Shown in pieces: positions 34,896 to 45,607 of a DNA stretch of 64,000 nt. The notes under the pieces are model-generated. The model made no database searches and was not told the origin of the DNA. It saw only the letters and a program-made list of their open reading frames with translations. The DNA lies in the NCBI GenBank assembly GCA_933228895.1, contig OW121846.1, forward strand, positions 50,920,107 to 50,984,106, given 5' to 3'. How positions within the stretch are numbered: position 1 is the first letter of the stretch; the number at the start of each line of letters is the position of its first letter. A program made the translations under genes and the position numbers. The stretch is from Platycnemis pennipes (Eukaryota; Arthropoda; Insecta; Odonata; Platycnemididae).

Positions 34896-36610
34896 TACTT
34901 AACGTTGTATGTCAGGTCAAACGACGTGTGGTCAGATTACTTCCTCTGATTCGGTTACAAAAAACCTAAATCGATTTGTATTCAATCACGTGATATGACT
35001 CGTTGAGTTACCAGAGGATTCTTTCGTAATTGTGTGCCACTTTCTGTTACTTCAAGTTTTCACGATCCGATTGACTGCTCACCATTTTTTTCAAAAATAA
35101 GTATTCGTATCAAAATGGATTTCTATTGCTCGCGGCACATTCGGAGGTGGATCGATTTGATGGAGAAGAGAATGTCCCAATAATTTCACTGCAACCTTCC
35201 AGAGTTTCCCGGGCCTCGAGGTGAAAAAAGATGCATAAATATGTTCACTGAAAGACTGCATCTAGAAATCTGGGACGGTTGGAAACCCTTCTACTCATAC
35301 CCCGTTGCGTTCACCTTGCCTGTGCACCAATCATTCACTCAGCCTCTTAGGCATTGCGTTCTTCATCCCAATTTCAATCTGATAGAGTTTTATCGATGGA
35401 TACAAATTCATATCCGATCCATTCGAATTTGCCTCCATTTTTTTGTAGCCTCCAGTTCTCGGGCTAAGCTTTTCTAGTAATATTACTGATTACTTCTCTG
35501 AATTGTAACATGGTATATGAATGCGATAAAAAAATTAAGGTCCATTAATCTTACCATTTGTTATTAATAGGAAATCTGAATGAATTAAACTAGAAATTGG
35601 TTGCAGTAGAACATTTCTCTTGATATTTCCTATAATCGGCTAAAAATTAAACGCTTCCAGTTGTTTATAATAACTGTTGCATACTCTTTATTCAACAAAA
35701 ATATATATTGACGTAAAAGTAATTCATCCTTTCTTCTCCTCAAAGTCTATTTGAAATCTATTTATACGTTTTTAGGGTCTACTTGTGAGTTACTAGATCT
35801 TGTACTAGGGTAGAGAATTGATATTTCTTTCGCTAACACTACATTAAGTCAATAAAATATAGTTTTTGCAGTAGTGATTTTGTCTTGTGGGAGAGATTTA
35901 TATTTAATTACGTGAGTTTCTCCCGTTTTTCTCTCATTTTATTGGAATTGGGTGAATTTACTCTCCATACCCCTATCTATATCCCTTGCTCTGCCTTGAA
36001 AGGCGTGGATAAAATGTTTCACGGTTCCTATTTGAATCTTATATGCCCCGATGAATCACCTTGTCTGCTAAGAAGAGCAATGATGCTCATTACACTAGAT
36101 CAAGAAAGCTAAGGATTTAGTTATCTTATATCTCAAATGAGTGGGTGGCACTAGTGACCTGTCCCTTAGGAACTGTATCTCATTGAATCCTTGATTTTAA
36201 AGTGATTGAGTTTGCCAATACGTTGATAATCGCTGAAGTTTTCCTCGTTCATAGTAAACGCTTTGGAAGAGCGATTGCTTGTGACTTGGAGAGAAGTTTC
36301 GTTATGGATAAAATCATAAAGGAAAAAAGAGTTTCTCGTATCGCCTTGTGAATGATAAACTATGGTTAAACATATTTTAGCATCACTGATTTACGATTTT
36401 ATATTTTGTCGCGCTGCAAAAATATTAAGTGTCATTAAATCTTGCCCGCTTCGTGCATGGATCAGATCACTATTACAATGCCTCAGTAGCTCTCTCGCAG
36501 AAAAAGTCAGTGATATAACAGAGTGACCGCCCAGTAAAGAGATTTGAAGAAGCTGGAGAATATATTACGTCTGCTGTAGTGGCAAGGGACAAAATTATTT
36601 ATTGCAAACA
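34896..36610. other. AT-rich stretch, nothing recognised
   Basis: Frames of about 75 codons (35241-35477, 35885-36112) look like chance openings. Confidence 0.35.
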
Positions 36611-36790
36611 TTTACATCTATATCTACAAAATACAATGCGAGCCACCTCGATGATGTGCAGCAGGGGTTGACTAATCACCATTTATACACGATGTGCATA
36701 CAAGTAACAATTACAATGCTACTTTATGAGAGAAACGCGTTAATTCTGAATCCCAAAGGCTCGAAGGCGGCTAAATTATTAGCATTTACG
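36611..36790 (-). mobile_element. CR1-like LINE 3' end, short copy
   Basis: TACATCTATATCTACAAAAT, then ACAATGCGAGCCACC and GATGATGTGCAGCAGGGG, is the reversed terminus of the family seen at 2087. The remnant of the hexamer tail is at 36612-36627. Confidence 0.6.
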
Positions 36791-39737
36791 TAGGAATACG
36801 ATAATAATTATTAAAATGCCTCGTATTTGTTTAAATGAATAATTTATAATAGCCATTAGGCATGCATGGGTTTGATACACATTGTAGAAAACCGGAGGAG
36901 AAGCTCATTTTAGTGACAGTTCTGGACGTAGAGGAATTAGAATAAAATTTCATCATAGAATGTAGGATTAAAATATGATTAATCACGGTTCTCCACTGTT
37001 TTGGGAATAATTCCGTCACTTCTGAATGATATATCAAATTAGGAGTCACTGAAATGACAGAAATAATAATGATTATGTCAATATTCGGGTGCGATCTTTC
37101 CGTTGGAAAAAATAAAATCGTTTATTCGAGAAGTACGTGAGAGATTTATCTGACCAATTTTTGTAAAAAATGTTTAAAGTATTCTTTTTGGGAAAATAAA
37201 TCGAAAAATTGAGTCCTCCGATTCAGGCTGGGAATTAAGAAGTGGTTTCCGGGCTAGTGTTTCATATATTGTACCATAGCACTCTTTTCAGAACGACGTC
37301 CTCTCCATCAAAATCACGTACACTTTCGTCAACTTGCAATCTAAATACCAAACAATCGGCACCAGTCGCAAGTCCTCCACTTGTTTTCGCCCATGCACAG
37401 CATTCATTCTTCTCCCTCTCAGGCCATAATTCATGTCCTATTCTTCAGAGTCATCTAACGATGCAATTGAGTATAAACCATTAAAGTTCATAATTGTGAA
37501 TTTGCCCCCCACTGTGTGCTACACGCTGTATCCCGTATTAAATCATTCTCTAGAGCCTATCGTGGCTTCGTATTTCAGGGCAATGATGGGATTGTTCTGA
37601 AAAATTTGTTTCCGCCCTCATCCATGTCATGAGAAGACCACTTGGAGAACTGTTTCGGAGCTCTTCCATTCGGTCATGATATATTTTAGCCGTCGCGCCT
37701 GAGGATAAACCAAAGCATAAAAATAAACCCGCTGCTCTTGAAACCAAGCTACGATTCTTTCCGAACCGTGTATCTATACAGTCAACGTGCCGAAACCAAC
37801 GACTCATCACTTGGTGAGTTAAGCGTTGTACTGTTACACCGGAGCGGAGCGTCGTTTAACATGCTGATAAAAAAATGAGTATTTATGTAAATTGAAGGGT
37901 AAAAAGGTCACATTGATACGATTTATGGATATCACTCATGCTTCGAGCTCAAGCTTTTCCTCGATCCGTCTTTGAGTGGGTACTCCGGAGGAAAAAAAAT
38001 AGAAATTGCCCGCTCGCCGGCTCATGAATATCGCTGAAGATGTATAGCCCTATCCAAATCCCCGTAAACTTTGGCTGATTTGAAAGAGCTGCAATATTAT
38101 TTTTTTAAAGTCATAGTTCTTATTTTATGGTCCGCATAATGGAAGCGCGGGGATAAATTTGCCCTGCTTGTCATTGGCCGGCCTCCATCTGGGAATACAT
38201 CTCTAAAAAAATCCCCCGAAGGGTCCCTCGAAAAAAGGGTATATTGAATCGAGTGACGTAGTTTGCCATCACTTTGACCCCGCTGACCTTCCTGCCCACG
38301 TCTTCCCTCTACGTCCCACGCAAATGCGCGCACTTGGCCTCTCGTTTTCCTTGTCATATAATGAAACAACACCTCTTGCCCCCCTCCCCTCCCCCCTTCT
38401 GTTGACGTAAGCCCTCGTGAACTCCCTTTACCCTATAATTGGGCTCATGATGCTGCTTGATTCTCGTCGAGAAGGGAACGCGAGAAAAAATCCTCAAGTG
38501 TGTCTGATGCCGCACAGACTCTCAAGTAGGTCCCGGAATATGTCGTCACTAATTTATCCGAAAAAAATGGCGAGTTATTGATGCCAATATATGCGTCCTC
38601 GGATGGTATTACCGTTAAATATTCTGTCGATTTTTGCCACGCGAGGCTTACGGCTGGGATCACTTCCATGACTTTTCAAAGATACCTGGGCTCTCAATTT
38701 AAATTTTGAATACTTTCTGCCATACACCATACGTAATGACAGATTATCGGCTAAATATGTTCAGGCTTGAGCCAAAAGTTTGGAAAAATGACTTGAATCA
38801 GGCTCATGGATGCTAGGTGGTTGCTGAATGTCTTTCACCTCGAAGTTTGGCTTCTCTATATACATGATGGAATTTAGAAACAGATCGGAAGTCAACTACC
38901 CACTAACATCATGGGCATGATAGCTGATGGAATAAATGAAGATACCTAAGTGAAATAATAAGCAGGCATTGAGTATATTGATATCTGCTACGTTTGAGAA
39001 AATTATATATTTGTCAATAAAAGCAGAACAAATTTCAAACAAATAATTATCACTTAGCGATCAAAAAACGCATCATCTTAGAAAATAATTCTTTTCAGTT
39101 TCAACATTTGGCATTAATATCAGTCATATGAGTACTCTCAATTGAATTGACGGATTATCTTGATGAAAATACATTTTTTCTGTGCTTTAAATTTGTTAAA
39201 TCAATATTCTGAATATTAAAACACGTTGTAATAAATGAAATACACTACAGAAAACTTTACTGGTGCATAAAATATACTTAAATATACCATTGGGATCTGA
39301 ACTAAGAGGTGGTTTAGCAGGAGGTCCATTCACCCAGAGCGTTGGTACGATTCACGTTGCAGAACGTTCTTTCTCTTTATTTTATTTACAAATGGAAATG
39401 TTTAAAGTTTAAATAGGTGTTTATTCACGTTCGGAGAATGATTATGGAATCCACCTCTGTGGGCTGTCTTCATCGGAAGCCGGTTCCTGACTGGTCATTC
39501 AACTCGTGTTACGAGAAATGGTCAGGGTCAATGGATAACATAGAATATGGGTTATATCCTGAGTAGAGAATGATGGGATTATCGAAATATTTACCACTCA
39601 ATTAATGCTGGGTGAAAGGTAACATTGTTGATGACGGCGTTTCAGGACTTTCCCATGAGAAAGGCCTGCTCTCGACTGCAGTTAATTAATCCATTCTTTG
39701 CCTACTAATGACGCATTCGGGGTAGAGGCGTGGGAAA
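36791..39737. other. No gene recognised
   Basis: Composition alternates between AT-rich and a GC-richer patch at 38200-38420 that ends in a C/T run at 38375-38399. Frames at 38097-38372 and 37550-37810 (minus) are under 95 codons with no known family. No repeat family is recognised. Confidence 0.35.
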
Positions 39738-39750
39738 TCATTAATTCATT

Positions 39751-40078
39751 GGTTATTCAGGTGAGGCGACCGACAGATGAGGTCATTTGCGCCATTTAGG
39801 TTAGGTGGGCAATTGGGTAATGGTAGGAATTTTAAGGGAGCAGAGGAAGGGTGGAAAGAAACCCGGCGTCGTCATTAGCCTACTATTAATGAAAGGCGCC
39901 AAAGAGACCACGGCTTAACGTCCCATCCGACGGATGGAGTACTGAACTTGAAATGCCCTTCACTAGGCATTCAAGTGGGGACCAGTTTTCCACTGAAAAA
40001 TCCACCAGTACCTGGAATCGGACCCGGACCCTCGGGATGGGAGACCAATACTGTAGCCACCACACCAACCCGATCCCC
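39751..40078 (-). repeat. Full-length SINE with 13-bp target duplication
   Basis: This 328-bp minus-strand copy is framed by the perfect direct repeat TCATTAATTCATT at 39738-39750 and 40079-40091. It starts with the reversed tail GGTTATTCAGGTGAGG, then the CCCGGCGTCGTCATTAGCC and CGGCTTAACGTCCCATCC blocks with GACGGATGGAGTACTG, and ends with the head in reverse (GGACCCTCGGGATGGGAG, ACCAACCCGATCCCC). With the copy at 24663 it defines the full consensus, and it is among the youngest copies here. Confidence 0.96.
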
Positions 40079-40231
40079 TCATTAATTCATTTTGAAGCAA
40101 CCATCAGGTATGGAAACGAGATGGGTAACCCCCTAACCCCGTGAGTTTGATTCCCGCTTAGATCGTGGAATGTTGTTATTGTAGTTCTTAGTTACAGGTG
40201 ATTAATAATATAGCCCCTAGCACCGTGTTTT

Positions 40232-40453
40232 TCTAAGGAGACGAAGAGGTGGTAAGAAGCCCTGTGTTTGTCAGATCTCAATGAAAGGCTCCATGGGGTT
40301 CATTATTTACGCCCCATTCGACGTGTTAAAGTATAACTTTTGAAATACTCTCCACCTAGTGCTGCAGGAGGGATCGTTATGCCAATGAAAAACGTTCCAT
40401 AATCGGATTCAAAACAGGGCCCTCAGGGGAAAGCACTCGAGCAAAATATCAGC
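40232..40453 (-). repeat. tRNA-derived SINE, old copy
   Basis: AGGAGACGAAGAGGTGG, AAGAAGCCCTGTGTTTGTC, TACGCCCCATTCGACGTG and AAAACAGGGCCCTCAGGGG keep the family order but with many substitutions. It lies just past the young copy at 39751, a second insertion in the same orientation. Confidence 0.65.
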
Positions 40454-41645
40454 CAGTTGTTTTGCATAGTCTTGAGAACATAAGTAAAATTATACGATAT
40501 GGCCTTAAAGTTCACTATAACTATTCGGAAATTGATTGTATTCGCGGCAGAGTAGGAGTCTGTTTGAGTTAATCCGTTATTAGAGACGTCATGCGGATAC
40601 GCTTTATTCTCCCGAAGTGATGATACAGTGAGGGATGAGGTGGCAACTGACTTTTAATTTTCTGCATAAACTGTAGGAAAAGACAGAGAGTGTCTGCGAA
40701 AGTCACGGAGGGGAGTGTGGGGAAATTTTGACTCTTAAAAAGATCATACTGTTGTTCTCTCAACTACACAGTTGTCAGAGATTTCGCTGATTATTCAGTA
40801 GTGAATGACTTACGGAAGAGTAGGAAAAACGCTACTAATATGTACGACACCAACATCTTGTAACGCGTTTGAAGCATCAGATAAAACTGTGGTAAAAATC
40901 AGGTTTATTCTTGAAATTCAGTAATGATCGAATTCACTCACTCCGTACCCTACCTTTTTCAACTCTGGAGTGCTAAATCATCTTGGCATGTAAAAACTAG
41001 TATATTCATTATCATGCAAATATCATTATAAAAAATACACATACCTATAGTGCTCATGATCATGGATATATAAATAGTCATCATTGGTATTTCGTCCCTA
41101 ATTCACGAAGAAACTACCATGGTTATTCCTAATTCATAGTTTATGAACAATCATAGAATCATTGAAAAAATGATACTTCCACGTGTCCGTAATCTGTTTG
41201 GGAAGTTACATTTGACGGGAACTAAGGGAATTAGAATTGTGATAATGGTATCAATTATCTATCATGGGTCGTAGGACATTTCGATACCCGTGAGGAGAAA
41301 CTATTTTCTACAGGTATTTCATGTTTAATTAAATAAACTTCATATGGGCAAAAAATGGGAATGGGTGTTTGGATGTGTGACGAATTAAATACAAATAATT
41401 GGATATGTGGGGAACTTTAGCCCATCCTATGATGACACTATTTGAAATATTTTTCCCCGCAACAGTTTCGTTGGAAGGAAATTTTAATAGTTTCATATGG
41501 TTCGATTTGGCGGTGAGAAACTATGTGGTAACGAAGTAAGTTTATCCCGAGGATTCAAAGAAAATATAATGAGTAGTTATGATTTTTTCTGAAAATCGTA
41601 TTAACCTACTAGATTGCAGTGTAAAAAGTCTTTGAGACAAAGAAA
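40454..41645. other. AT-rich stretch, nothing recognised
   Basis: No coding or repeat signal. Confidence 0.35.
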
Positions 41646-41800
41646 TTTCACAGATTTTATTTTGCTGGTACAACGCGTTACGACGCTAAGGCGTCATTCT
41701 CAAGTACTTGAGAGATAGTATTATCAAGTATTCTCAAGGTACTTGAAAATAACGCCTTAGCGTCGAAACGCGTTGTACCAGCAAAATAAAATCGCTGAAA
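41646..41800. mobile_element. Large palindrome, inverted pair of retroelement-like ends
   Basis: Arms of about 68 bases pair almost perfectly around a spacer of some 20 bases. From the outside each arm reads GATTTTATTTTGCTGGTACA, ACGCGTT, ACGACGCTAAGGCGT and CTCAAGTAC. Read outward, each arm has a mini-hairpin ACGC-CTTA-GCGT, then GAAACGCGT (right arm) or GTAACGCGT (left arm), then a CAGCAAAATAAAAT tail. Such a stem plus GAAAC followed by an A-rich tail resembles the hammerhead-bearing ends described for Penelope-like elements. The name is inference; the palindrome is certain. Confidence 0.85.
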
Positions 41801-42833
41801 ATGTACATAGGTGGCATATTCTCACTCAGCATGAATTTTCACCAAGTTAAATACGAATGTATTGATTTCATATTCTAAGAATATAATTTAAAACTATTTT
41901 AAAAAACAGGGCAGCAATCATACTAGAAAAGGGAGGGCAATACTTCAAATATTTCCTTTTAATCATCCTTCTTAACTGTACTCAGATTTAGTTCTTAATC
42001 TGAACCATCCTATTTCTCTTTTATTAAATACATGCTTGTTAAGTATAAACCTGAAATATTTTTCGCTCTTCTCAAATAAAAATAAAGAAAGTAGAGGCAA
42101 TTCAATGACTGTACTAGGCTATCATTGTCTTAGACATAAGTGCTATTGAGTGGATGTAGTTCTTCATTGTTGTTGTGTTATTAAACTCGTTTTTTATGAA
42201 AAATATGAATCATTTATTAAGGTCTTTACCTTAATCCTATTATTTTGGAGCGTAATCTGAGAGGCGAGGGTGCAGACTAATTATCAGGCTTATTTCCTAA
42301 GTTGGATTGGAGGTGCTGGAAACTGTATCATCAGCTCGGATTATTGATGAAGCTTTCCATATCATCCTCGATATAATGCTCAACCGTTATTTCTCTCCAA
42401 AGAGAAATCCTTCAAATTCGAGGTAATCCTTAGAAGTTCCACGATGATGTACCTAGCGCGCATTGTGTAGCTGAACTCAAAATGGCTTGAAACCGAGAGA
42501 AAGCTATCGCCGGGCTCCCTTATTCCCCAAAAATTTGTGAACTCTCTTGCTCCGTCCGTCCATCGGATCCATCCCCATATCCAAGAATATGTTGAATGCG
42601 CCTGCCAACTCGTTCCGCAACGGCTTCTAGAGCGCTGAAAGGAAAAAAGAGAGTAGCGCCGACCGGGTTTGCAAATCCTCGTGCATTAGTTGTGCCCGCT
42701 ACCATTTCCAAAATCGCTCTTCATAGCCGTCTGAAGGTTTCTCGGGCCGGTCCAATTCATCGAGATTATCCCCTCAATCATATCTCGCCGTATTTGTGAT
42801 TCTCTCTGTCATATTTCGTCCAAGTAGTATTAA
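41801..42833. other. AT-rich then GC-richer segment, no gene
   Basis: 42470-42780 is GC-richer with overlapping 63-67 codon frames on both strands and no known family. Confidence 0.35.
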
Positions 42834-43026
42834 GGAGAGGTGACCTACAGCCAAGGTCATTTGGGCCACATAGTAGAGGTGGGTGAGAGGGTAGAGATAG
42901 AACTTATTCGGGGGATGGAAGAAGGGTGGAGAAAAAATCGGTGTCGATATATGCCTAATCGTGGCGAAAGACTCCATCAAGGTTCGACGTTTAACGTCCC
43001 ATCCGAGGGACGGAGTACTGCGCTCT
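42834..43026 (-). repeat. SINE, 3' body and core
   Basis: GAGAGGTGACCTACAGCCAA, AAGGTCATTTGGGCC, GGGTGGAGAAAAAATCGG and TTTAACGTCCCATCCGAGG with GACGGAGTACTG are the reversed 3' end through core. The tRNA head is missing beyond 43026. Confidence 0.85.
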
Positions 43027-43430
43027 AATTCCATTTTTCCCTCAATCACATTCTTGACATGCCCATTATATACCAAGGCGTGTTCAATTTACCTGCCTGT
43101 TCTTTTCCCTACTGTGAATCGTACAGACCTTTCATTCTCGGCTATTCTTTACTCTCCCCTTTTTTCATTTCATCAATTTCGTCTTAGCATCCTTCGCCAG
43201 ATCTTGATCGTTTTTAATTTTTCCTGATCAGCTTTTCACTCACAACGTTCATCACTTATCGCCTCCTATTTTCTATTAGCATCCTCTTAGAGTATAATTG
43301 TTGACGCTCCATTATGAACAGTTACGTTGCCTCAAGTATGCTGCGCTTAATGTAGCTAGTTATTCGGGGAACGGTACACTATCTACTTATAGTAGAAGAG
43401 ATTTTCACATACCACTCAATTGGGGGCCGC
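43027..43430. other. AT-rich spacer
   Basis: Nothing recognised. Confidence 0.3.
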
Positions 43431-43511
43431 AACAAAATGAATTATCACCGCTGCTGCTTGGATTCAAACCCGGGTCCTCAGTTAGTGCTCTAACCATATC
43501 ACCATACCCTT
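43431..43511 (-). repeat. tRNA-like SINE head, variant family
   Basis: The minus strand reads GGGTATGGTGATATGG with TTAGAGCACTAACTGAGG and a B-box-like CCCGGGTTTGAATCC. The anticodon-arm region differs from the main SINE (GCACTAACTGAGG, not TACTGGCCTCCCATC). No core follows. Confidence 0.55.
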
Positions 43512-43682
43512 GAAAAAATTATCAGCGTACTGGAAATTATGGGGTCGAAAGTCAACATTAAGCCAGAGAACCTACCTTATCCCCAGCTAACCCCAAGTTC
43601 ATATCTATCCCACACCTTAAAATACCTTATACCAGAGGGAAAATGAAATACATAGGGAAAGTAGGAAGAGAGTGACAATGAA

Positions 43683-43741
43683 AAATCACCACGAGATATA
43701 AACCTGGGCCCTCGGGATAGAAAACACATACACTAGCCATG
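43683..43741 (-). repeat. SINE tRNA-like head fragment
   Basis: AATGAAAAATCACCACGAG, ATAAACCTGGGCCCTCGGG and ATACACTAGCCATGG are the reversed head of the main SINE. The body is not recognisable upstream. Confidence 0.5.
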
Positions 43742-43863
43742 GGGAGTGAGATGCCATGGTAGGTGAAATATTGTTGTAGGCTGTGGTGGTAGCTCTTAGT
43801 TGCGGAGCTGAATGGTAGGTGCGCGAATGTAGGTCTTGGTAGCTCTTAGTTAAATCTAAATGG

Positions 43864-43932
43864 CGTATGATTGTTTATCTTTGCCATATGCCACACACCC
43901 TCGCAGTGGCTCGCAGAGTATCCGCAGATACA
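43864..43932 (+). mobile_element. CR1-like LINE 3' end, plus-strand copy
   Basis: GCCATATGCCACACACCCTC followed by GCAGTGGCTCGCAGAGTATC is the forward orientation of the terminal block seen reversed at 2087, 6612, 12601 and 36611. It is the only plus-strand copy. Confidence 0.65.
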
Positions 43933-43949
43933 GAAGTACCATGGTTTAA

Positions 43950-44415
43950 TGAAGAGAAACCTGGTGTCGGCACGGGTCTACTCTTAGCGATACGCGTCAA
44001 GGGCTTCATGATTTAGCATCCTATCTGACGGACAAAGCATTGAGCTTTCTCCTCACAGTGCTGAAGTAGTCTGCCTGAGTAAAATCTCCAACAAATCCTT
44101 GATTTCCTGTGTGATAGACGCCAAGGGCTTCATGGATTAGCATCCTTCAGACGGACAAAGCATTGAGCTTGAAGTTCTCCTCACAGTGTCGAAGCAGTCT
44201 ACCTAAGTAAAATCTCCAAAAAATCCTTTATTGCCTAAATGATAGACCCCAAAAGATTCATGGCTTAGCATCTTATGCGACAGACGGAGAATTAAGCTTA
44301 GAGTTCAAGGGGGACTGGTGTACCAATGAAAAATCTTTTCTTAATACTTGATTTGAACTCGGACCCTTTGGATGGGAAGCAAGCCATTGCGCCACCACAT
44401 CAACCTACCCCCGCC
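43950..44415 (-). repeat. SINE with internal tandem amplification
   Basis: The copy begins with the reversed GAGAAACCTGGTGTCGG block and ends with the reversed head (TTTGAACTCGGACCCTTTGG, CACCACATCAACC). Between them the core-to-linker segment is repeated: unit 1 from 43987, unit 2 from 44111, partial unit 3 from about 44239. Each unit includes GGGCTTCATGRWTTAGCATC, GACGGACAAAGCATTGAGC, TCTCCTCACAGTG and TAAAATCTCCAAMAAATCC. Periods are about 124 and 128 bp. Confidence 0.85.
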
Positions 44416-45354
44416 CCTATCATATTCCTGCCTTCGCGTCTTCGCATACATCCGGGTCGGGGGTTTACTTCAGCCTCAGCCGTCGCTGCAAGGCGTGGAA
44501 ATGCCTGCCTCGCGCCTCCGAACCCCACACTGTCTAAACCACAGCACATAATACGGCGGGGCTCACACTCTCACCATCAATTCCGAGCCCGCTTCCCGAC
44601 AGCGCCGCACCCTCCTTGCCTCCCAACCCCCTCGACAATTCCCCCTCACTCACCCCCTCCGACTCCACCCCTTTCAGGCACGACCCCATCCCCCAGGAGC
44701 CCGGCGAACAGATCCCGTTTTCATCATTTCTTTTTTTTCTCCTCTCTCTTCTCCATCTTCACCGAGAGCGGATATTCTTTCAATTTTGCGCCACGGTGAT
44801 TCTTTAGGATGGGGTGGGGAAGGCAATTGTTAACGCTTCTTTAGCGAGGGGGGGAGGGTAGGAAAGGGGCTATCCCCGGTCGTAGCTATGTTGCGGTTCT
44901 CTCCAGAATATAGCTCATCCTGAAGCGTTGCTCTTCCGATCAATGCGGAGATTCGGTCCATGTGATGACTGACGAGGTAATTTTACCCAATGTTTGATTG
45001 GCGGGATCATGAATGAGCAATTGGATGTGGCAACGTTGGGAGAGGTTTTTTTTATGCCCTACGCCCTACGAATTAATTTGAACTTTAATGGAAATTGTTT
45101 TCCCGGCGGTTCTTGAATTCAACTGCGATTCCCTCTTTTTATTAATTAAAAATGCCCACCTAATGGTCATACTCCAAAAATGTTTTCGCTGAAAATATAA
45201 CAATTTTAACTAACTAAAGTGAACTCTTTCGAGCAGATACTCTTAACAAGGTCATCACGAATGATGTTCGTTAATTAGTGTTTCGAAATGAATTCGGAGA
45301 ATGTTGGATAGAGGCATTAAAGGAATCCAAGGGAATTTTCTCCAGCATTCCTTT
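44416..45354. other. C/T-skewed island then AT-rich DNA
   Basis: 44560-44760 is pyrimidine-rich on the plus strand. The 157-codon frame at 44326-44799 reads through the SINE head and then this skewed tract, so its Pro/Ser richness is compositional. No gene is called. Confidence 0.4.
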
Positions 45355-45405
45355 GCACCATTTAAAATGCGTTTTCGCCATTTAGAATGCGTTTGCACCA
45401 TGCAA
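45355..45405. repeat. Short tandem repeat, about 20-bp unit
   Basis: CACCATTTAAAATGCGTTTT, CGCCATTTAGAATGCGTTTG and CACCATGCAATG are two and a half units in a row. Confidence 0.8.
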
Positions 45406-45560
45406 TGTGAAGATTATTATTTTGCAAGTCACAGAGTACACTCGTAGCTGAAATTTCAAGTTTTTAATCTTATCAAAATTTCTGCGTCCTGCTATTTTTG
45501 GCCATTGTATGCGATCATGCGATTGAAACGGTTCTTGCTCTCTCACTCGGGTCGGGGGTT

Positions 45561-45607
45561 TGACATAGATTGACATGGATTGACAATTGACCTAGAATGA
45601 CCTAGAT
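45561..45607. repeat. Decanucleotide tandem repeat
   Basis: TGACATAGAT, TGACATGGAT, TGACAAT, TGACCTAGAA and TGACCTAGAT follow head to tail, with one unit short of full length. Confidence 0.85.

Noticed and set aside
44326..44799. 157-codon Pro-rich frame
   Set aside because: It starts inside a SINE head and runs through a pyrimidine-skewed tract; no domain is visible.
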